From the NCBI GenBank assembly GCA_910589375.1, contig CAJUTK010000002.1, positions 124,001 to 188,000 of the forward strand: a DNA stretch of 64,000 bases, in the 5' to 3' direction. The stretch comes from an uncultured Bacilli bacterium (GTDB taxonomy: Bacteria > Bacillota_I > Bacilli_A > RF39 > UBA660). This document shows, one piece after another, positions 59,445-64,000 of the stretch. The translations under genes and the position numbers were made by a program. The notes beneath the pieces were generated by a model, which saw only the letters and a list, made by a program, of their open reading frames with translations, had not been told where the DNA came from and did not search any database. How positions within the stretch are numbered: position 1 is the first letter of the stretch; the number at the start of each line of letters is the position of its first letter.

Positions 59445-60479
59445 GTGAAGATTACATCTAGTATTAATTATGAAGATGCAAAAAAAGAATTTGAAGATAC
59501 ATTAGAATTTTATGGTAGAACTCCAGCCCATACTCTTTATGGTTCCTTAGATGATGCCAAAATGCATTATGCTAAGGCTCATCCAGCTTTATTTAGTAAT
59601 GAAAATAATGGCTACTTGAAAGCAGAAGGAATCCCAAATGGGGCTAGCGTGTTTACAATAGCAGCTTCTTATGATACAGCACTAGATTTAGTTGGTCTTG
59701 GAGCAAGGGACATCTATAGTATTGATATTAACGCTAAACAGTTCTTTATAGACTGTTTAAAAATATGGTCTGCTTATTATTTAACATTTGATGAATTTTA
59801 TTGGTTTTTAATTTATCCATTATCAGATAAATTTTTAAGTGAAAAGACAATGGACTATATTTTATCAAAAGTCCCTGAGTCACCAGCGCATATGTATTGG
59901 TATTTAATCTATAATAAGGGTGGAAGAGACTTATTACAAGAATGGGTTTTATTAGATGAGCATAATTTTAAAAAGCATCAGTCTATGAGAGTTACTCCTT
60001 ATTTGTATGTGAAGTCTAAAGAATTTTATGAAAAAGTTAGAGAAGGACTAGAGAGTGCTTACTTTCGTTTTGAAACAAGTGATGCCATGAATATAGGTAG
60101 TTTAAATTTACCAGATAATATTTTTGATTGTGCTTTACTTTCTAATATTCATAATTTTATAGAGCCTAGTGAATTTTATAAAGTAGTAACTGAAAAAATT
60201 ATGCCTTTATTAAAAGAATCAGGATGGCTTTCTTATTATGAAATTGAAAGAAAGCCTGAGTGGTTTTCAATGTTAAAGAAGGGAGAAACTCCTAAAATTA
60301 CGAAAGATGATTTTTTAGGAAATCCAGATAATGGCGGATATCAATTGTTGCTTTCTTTGGAATTATATAAAATGTTTGTTTCAGGAAACTTTGATTCTAC
60401 TATATATTCTTTATCAACAGGTGGAGGATTTAAAAGAATAAAAACAGATAGAGATTGTGCGATAGTTATTCATAAATAG
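59445..60479 (+). CDS. DUF3419-like protein, paralogue of 15868-16953
   Basis: 344 residues from GTG 59445, SD aggggag; a TTG six codons upstream is in the SD region. Rossmann features VFTIAASYDTALDLVGLGAR and DIYSIDINAKQFFIDCLKIW are those of DUF3419/BtaA-type SAM-dependent transferases, followed by NIFDCALLSNIHNFI and the WLSYYEIERKPEW strand. Same layout as the gene at 15868 but only distant identity, so not a recent copy. Substrate unknown. Preceded by tgtgctataat. Confidence 0.62.
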   Translation: MKITSSINYEDAKKEFEDTLEFYGRTPAHTLYGSLDDAKMHYAKAHPALFSNENNGYLKAEGIPNGASVFTIAASYDTALDLVGLGARDIYSIDINAKQFFIDCLKIWSAYYLTFDEFYWFLIYPLSDKFLSEKTMDYILSKVPESPAHMYWYLIYNKGGRDLLQEWVLLDEHNFKKHQSMRVTPYLYVKSKEFYEKVREGLESAYFRFETSDAMNIGSLNLPDNIFDCALLSNIHNFIEPSEFYKVVTEKIMPLLKESGWLSYYEIERKPEWFSMLKKGETPKITKDDFLGNPDNGGYQLLLSLELYKMFVSGNFDSTIYSLSTGGGFKRIKTDRDCAIVIHK

Positions 60480-60490
60480 TTCTAATTTTT

Positions 60491-60530
60491 TATTTCATTC
60501 ATATGTTTAATTGTAGAAAGGAATGAAATA
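60491..60530 (+). repeat. Perfect 10-bp inverted repeat around the spoVS ribosome-binding region
   Basis: tatttcattc (60491-60500) and gaatgaaata (60521-60530) with a 20-base loop that contains part of the SD agaaagga. No T tract follows, so it is not a normal terminator. Confidence 0.5.
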
Positions 60531-60536
60531 TTATTT

Positions 60537-60797
60537 ATGGAAACACTTAAAGTAGGGACAAAATCAAATCCCAATTCAGTGGCAGGCGCACTTGCAAATG
60601 TCTTTAGAGAAAAGGGAGAAGTAGAAATCCAAGCGATTGGTGCTGGAGCTTTAAATCAAGCGATAAAGGCAATTGCCATTGCAAGAGGATTTGTAGCTCC
60701 TTCTGGAAAAAATTTGGTTTGTATTCCAGCTTTCACTGATATTCAAATAGATGGTGAAGAAAGGACAGCTATTAAACTAATCGTAGAAGCTAGATAA
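60537..60797 (+). CDS. spoVS: Stage V sporulation protein S
   Basis: 86 residues, full length. SpoVS is an Alba-like small protein needed for coat assembly and spore development in Bacillus. Family sequence: LKVGTKSNPNSVAGALANVF, EVEIQAIGAGALNQAIKAIA, RGFVAPSGKNLVCIPAFTDI, EERTAIKLIVEAR. SD gaaagga. SpoVS-like proteins also occur outside spore formers, so alone it does not prove sporulation, but with cotE it supports it. Confidence 0.95.
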   Translation: METLKVGTKSNPNSVAGALANVFREKGEVEIQAIGAGALNQAIKAIAIARGFVAPSGKNLVCIPAFTDIQIDGEERTAIKLIVEAR

Positions 60798-60809
60798 GCT
60801 TCTTTTTTT
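60784..60809 (+). terminator. Terminator overlapping the spoVS stop
   Basis: agaagc/gcttct stem with T7; the stop codon lies in the loop. Confidence 0.75.
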
Positions 60810-60864
60810 GTGAATTGACATTCAAAATTGAAAGTGCTAGTATATAAATTCAGAGGGGATTAAG

Positions 60865-61971
60865 TTGGAAAGAAACTTAAAAGAATTTAAATGTGTTTTG
60901 GAAAACAAAATAAAAAATAGTAATAAAGTATTCATTGCACCTCACTCTAATGTGGACTTTGATGCTATAGGAGCAGCTATTGGAATGGCAGAAATTTGCA
61001 AATCTTTTGGTAAGGCTGTTGTTTTAATAGTAGACGATAGAATTTTTACAATGACAGCAGGCATAAGGAGTATATATGAACCTGCTTTAGAAATGTATAC
61101 AGTTTTAAAATCAAGTGAAATTAGTAAATGTAGAACAGAAGATGATTTGTTAATTACAGTGGATGTTAATAAAACAAACTTGATTCCTGCTGATTTAAAA
61201 GATCAATTATCTACATTTTCACATATTGTTATCTTAGATCATCACAAAGAGGATGAAAATACTATTTCAACAGACTCTAAGTTTATAGATATTACATCAT
61301 CTAGTACATGTGAGATGATTACTAGGTTATTTCGCTTATTTAATTTGCCAATCAATCAAGTTTTAGCGAAAACGTTTTTAGCTGGAATCTTCCTAGATAC
61401 TAATAAATTACAGAAGAATGCTTCTAAAGGCACTTTAGAGATTGCTGCAAAATTAATTAGTAGAGGTGTCTCTATTCAAGATGTAAATGACCTATTTGTA
61501 GAGGATTTTGAAAATGATAGAAAAGTTCAACATTTAATAGATGGAACAGAGTTTATTCCTTATTCTATTCATAATGTAGCAATTATTATCAGTAAGCAAA
61601 ATCCATATACTTTTTATACGCAAGTAGAGTTAGCAAAAGCGGCAGATTATTTGTTGCAATATAAAGTAGATGCATCTTTTGCAATTGGAAGAATTGGAGA
61701 AGACCAAATAGGAATTAGTGCTCGTTCTTTAGGAGGTATGGACATTGCTGCTATCATGCATGAATTTAATGGTGGTGGAAATGAACATTCAGCAGCCGCT
61801 AAAGTTTTTGGTACAACAGATGTAAAATTAGTAAGAGCGCAATTATTAAAGTTGATTTGTAGAGATGATTACTATACTGTCACAGGATCACTTCTAGATA
61901 CAGAAGTTCAAAATCAAAAAAATACTGTAAATGGAGAAAATGATGCAGAAAAGAAAAAAGTATTGAGTTAA
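60865..61971 (+). CDS. DHH-DHHA1 phosphoesterase
   Basis: 368 residues starting at TTG 60865 (SD gagggga). DHH motifs: FIAPHSNVDFDAIGAAIGMA, VDVNKTN, VILDHHKED, then DHHA1 with FNGGGNEHSAAA near residue 310. It resembles the catalytic C-terminal half of GdpP without its membrane, PAS and GGDEF parts, and also NrnA-type oligoribonucleases. Cleaves a cyclic dinucleotide, pApA or nano-RNA. It precedes sufU by 20 bp. Confidence 0.82.
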   Translation: MERNLKEFKCVLENKIKNSNKVFIAPHSNVDFDAIGAAIGMAEICKSFGKAVVLIVDDRIFTMTAGIRSIYEPALEMYTVLKSSEISKCRTEDDLLITVDVNKTNLIPADLKDQLSTFSHIVILDHHKEDENTISTDSKFIDITSSSTCEMITRLFRLFNLPINQVLAKTFLAGIFLDTNKLQKNASKGTLEIAAKLISRGVSIQDVNDLFVEDFENDRKVQHLIDGTEFIPYSIHNVAIIISKQNPYTFYTQVELAKAADYLLQYKVDASFAIGRIGEDQIGISARSLGGMDIAAIMHEFNGGGNEHSAAAKVFGTTDVKLVRAQLLKLICRDDYYTVTGSLLDTEVQNQKNTVNGENDAEKKKVLS

Positions 61972-61990
61972 GAGAAAGTAGGAGAATAAA

Positions 61991-62431
61991 ATGGAAGCCA
62001 ATTTGAAAAGAGGAATTATTTTAGATCATTATCAAAATCCAAGAAATAAGGGGTTAGTAGAGGATAGTAGCTATCATTATGCAGATATGAATAATGAATC
62101 TTGTATTGATGAAGTAAAAGTACAGATGAAAATAGAAGATGGAAAGATATTGGATATTCATTTTGATGGGGAAGCATGTGCTATTTGTACAAGTTCTTCC
62201 TCTATTATGGTAGAAACATTAACTGGTAAAACAGTAGAGGAAGCTATTTGTATTTTGAAAAATTATGCTAATATGATTGATGAGAAAGAGTATGATGAAG
62301 AGATATTAGAACAAGCTATTGTTTATGATGATGTTTATAAGCAACCAAACAGAAAAAAGTGTGCGTTGTTGCCTTGGTGGGGAGTAGAAAAGATATTAGG
62401 GGAGTTAGAACAAAATGGAACCAGTCATTAA
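61991..62431 (+). CDS. sufU: SufU sulfur-transfer/scaffold protein
   Basis: 146 residues. ILDHYQNPRNKGLVEDSSYH, then the zinc/sulfur site: Cys and Asp in NESCIDEVKV, Cys in DGEACAICTSSSSIM and Cys in RKKCALLPWWGVEKIL. SufU accepts persulfide sulfur from the desulfurase SufS. SD gtaggag. It overlaps the next gene by 17 bp. No sufS, sufC or sufD is in the window; the only desulfurase is at 34711. Confidence 0.92.
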   Translation: MEANLKRGIILDHYQNPRNKGLVEDSSYHYADMNNESCIDEVKVQMKIEDGKILDIHFDGEACAICTSSSSIMVETLTGKTVEEAICILKNYANMIDEKEYDEEILEQAIVYDDVYKQPNRKKCALLPWWGVEKILGELEQNGTSH

Positions 62432-62852
62432 TTTGATGGTTGCAAGAGTGGTACAGTTTTCAGATACTCACTATGACAAATCAGGTATGTTTTTAGAATT
62501 TCTAGTAGACGAACTTAGGCCTGTTATTGTAGAAGGAAATGTTGTTATAGATATTTTTTCTCATCAAATTTTTGATAGAGTGCCTATGATAGATGGAATT
62601 ATCCCATTAGATACATTGTCTAGGCTTAGTAGAGAAGAATTATTTGCTTATACCGTTCATTCTGCCACTTTCCCTGATCAATATTTACCTATTTTTTTAG
62701 AAAAAGCATTGGAAACTTATCGTTGGTATCATGAACAATATTTAAATTCAGGAGAAAGTAGTCCAGCGAGTAATGTCATTTCTTTTGAAAAAGCAAAGAA
62801 AAAATTGTTAGAAAAAAAGCGATATAAAAAAGAAAATCAAAAAAAAGAGTGA
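62415..62852 (+). CDS. Unknown protein encoded between sufU and sufB
   Basis: 145 residues. Begins MEPVINLMVARVVQFSDTHY and ends with a very basic tail (KAKKKLLEKKRYKKENQKKE). Middle part FSHQIFDRVPMIDGIIPLDT and FPDQYLPIFLEKALETYRWY. No cysteine, so not a cluster protein itself. Its start lies inside sufU, so it is translationally coupled and probably acts with it. Not recognised. Confidence 0.6.
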   Translation: MEPVINLMVARVVQFSDTHYDKSGMFLEFLVDELRPVIVEGNVVIDIFSHQIFDRVPMIDGIIPLDTLSRLSREELFAYTVHSATFPDQYLPIFLEKALETYRWYHEQYLNSGESSPASNVISFEKAKKKLLEKKRYKKENQKKE

Positions 62853-62862
62853 TTTTCTTTTT
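62829..62862 (+). terminator. Terminator of the DHH-sufU unit
   Basis: aagaaaatca/tgattttctt stem with 9-base loop and T-rich tail, overlapping the stop codon. The sufB promoter TATAAT follows at about 62881. Confidence 0.7.
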
Positions 62863-62902
62863 CTTTCTTCTTTTTTCTAGTATAATGGAAATAGGTGATT
62901 TT

Positions 62903-64000
62903 ATGGAAATCAAAGGACTTGATGAAGAAAAAGTAATAGAAATATCTAGATTGAAAAATGAACCAGAGTGGATGTGTAATTTTAGATTAAAAGCTTATCA
63001 AAAATTTATAGAATCACCACAACCTACTTTTGGTCCAGAATTAAAAATAGATTTTGATACGATTACTTATTATAAAACAAGAGCCTCTTCTAAAGTGGAA
63101 AAAAGTTGGGATGATGTGCCAGAAAATGTTAGAGAAACTTTTGATAAATTAGGTCTTCCAGAGGCTGAAAAAAAGTATTTAGCAGGAATTGGTGCACAGT
63201 ATGAAAGTGAAGTTGTCTACCATAATATGATTGAAGAATTAGAAGAGAAGAATATTCTTTTTTGTGATACAGACACTGCATTAAAAAAATATCCTGAATT
63301 ATTTGAAAAATATTTTAATCATTTAGTAAATGTAAATGAAAATAAATATACTGCTTTAAATGGTGCTGTATGGAGTGGTGGAACTTTTATTTATGTTCCT
63401 CCTTATACAAAAATTGATAGACCTCTACAAAGTTATTTCCGTTTAAATAGCGCTAATATGGGGCAGTTTGAAAGAACTCTTATTATTGTAGATGAAGGAG
63501 CAGAATTACATTATATGGAAGGATGTACAGCTCCTACTTATTCTTCTGATTCTCTTCATGCTGCTGTTGTTGAAATATTTGTTGGTAAAAACGCAAAATG
63601 TAGATATACCACTATTCAAAATTGGTCTAGTGATGTATATAACTTAGTAACCAAAAGAGCAAAAGTAGAAGAAAATGGACTGATGGAGTGGATTGATGGA
63701 AATATTGGTTCTAAAGCTAATATGAAATATCCAGGATGCATTTTAGTAGGACCATATGCGAAGGGGAGATGCATTTCTATTGCAGTTGCTTCTAAGGGAC
63801 AAATTCAAGATGCAGGTTCTCGTATGATTCATTTAGCTCCATATACAACTAGTGATATTATTAGTAAATCTATAGCTGCTAATGGCGGTGAATCTAACTA
63901 TCGTGGTACTGTTAGAATTATGAAAGAAGCCCATCACTCTCAAGCTATGATAAAATGTGATACTATTATTTTAGATGAGGAGTCTAAGAGTGATACTATT
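62903..64000 (+). CDS. sufB: Fe-S cluster assembly protein SufB, 3' end outside window
   Basis: 366 codons in window, open to the right edge. SufB is the cluster-building scaffold subunit of SufBCD. Diagnostic sequence: WMCNFRLKAYQKFIESP, DFDTITYYKTRASSKVEKSW, NGAVWSGGTFIYVPPYTKID, VDEGAELHYMEGCTAPTYSS, QNWSSDVYNLVTKRAKVEEN and SIAANGGESNYRGTVRI. SD aggtgatt, ATG at 62903. It seems to have its own promoter after the sufU terminator. Confidence 0.95.
   Translation, partial: MEIKGLDEEKVIEISRLKNEPEWMCNFRLKAYQKFIESPQPTFGPELKIDFDTITYYKTRASSKVEKSWDDVPENVRETFDKLGLPEAEKKYLAGIGAQYESEVVYHNMIEELEEKNILFCDTDTALKKYPELFEKYFNHLVNVNENKYTALNGAVWSGGTFIYVPPYTKIDRPLQSYFRLNSANMGQFERTLIIVDEGAELHYMEGCTAPTYSSDSLHAAVVEIFVGKNAKCRYTTIQNWSSDVYNLVTKRAKVEENGLMEWIDGNIGSKANMKYPGCILVGPYAKGRCISIAVASKGQIQDAGSRMIHLAPYTTSDIISKSIAANGGESNYRGTVRIMKEAHHSQAMIKCDTIILDEESKSDTI

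Noticed and set aside
1..64000. CRISPR array or T-box leader
   Set aside because: No regularly spaced 20-40 bp repeats and no T-box core sequence were seen anywhere in the window.
1..64000. Mycoplasma-type genetic code (TGA as Trp)
   Set aside because: TGA ends several genes at the expected protein length (for example the MBL gene at 40850-40852) and Trp is encoded by TGG, so the standard code is used despite the very low GC.

Overview
The window is a low-GC (about 30% by eye) Firmicutes chromosome segment that uses the standard bacterial code: TGA ends genes, for example at 40850-40852. It carries cotE and spoVS, so the organism is probably an endospore former, or descends from one, on the Bacilli/Erysipelotrichia side. 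Very short spacers, dockerin and InlB-type surface modules and many DUF genes suggest an uncultured gut lineage. The taxon is inference. All calls were made by reading, with no database search; starts chosen by Shine-Dalgarno position may be off by a few codons.

Layout. 1-9.9 kb is housekeeping: miaB (cut by the left edge), three tandem paralogous envelope proteins, cotE, a membrane-anchored Xre regulator, rpsP-khpA, uppS-cdsA-rseP and a rhodanese. 9.9-15.4 kb is addB-addA recombination/repair. 15.4-24.6 kb is mixed: a DUF3419 gene divergent from gmk, Nudix and HD hydrolases, htpG under a CIRCE operator, YgjV, an SRPBCC protein, a possible HhH-type glycosylase and DUF4186. 24.7-32.4 kb holds a MATE-cytidylate-kinase-like fusion behind an attenuator-like leader, then a 1,400-residue secreted papain-like protease with GLUG, InlB-type and dockerin modules that overlaps a membrane-anchored Ig-like protein. 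32.4-39.5 kb has a HAD phosphatase, an acyltransferase-HD fusion, a four-gene desulfurase/methyltransferase/ferredoxin/SDR cluster, an HD protein and a kinase-like protein. 39.5-44.1 kb is a six-gene unit (Nudix, metallo-beta-lactamase fold, ATPase, aldo/keto reductase, DUF5680, GNAT) whose promoter contains a LexA-box-like site. 44.2-49.1 kb holds small hydrolases, acetyltransferases, a divergent peptide deformylase, a cupin, a deaminase and an SDR.

49.1-58.8 kb is accessory. The first part has the signature of phage-defence genes: a winged-helix-like protein, a HEPN RNase-like protein and a GHKL ATPase fused to a PD-(D/E)XK-like nuclease. Two short tRNA-like direct repeats flank the first two of these genes. 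The second part looks like a decaying mobile element: a frameshifted large serine recombinase, a YbaK-type deacylase split by one in-frame stop, an M20 dipeptidase, a frameshifted unknown gene and an oriT-like hairpin. Core genes resume at tRNA-Gly(UCC), followed by a second DUF3419 gene, spoVS, a DHH phosphoesterase, sufU, an unknown gene and sufB, which runs off the right edge.

The best candidates for undescribed biology are the 49.3-53.9 kb defence-like block, the LexA-box-linked operon at 39.5-44.1 kb, the dockerin protease/Ig-anchor pair, and the desulfurase-methyltransferase-ferredoxin-SDR cluster, in which two members have lost family catalytic residues.
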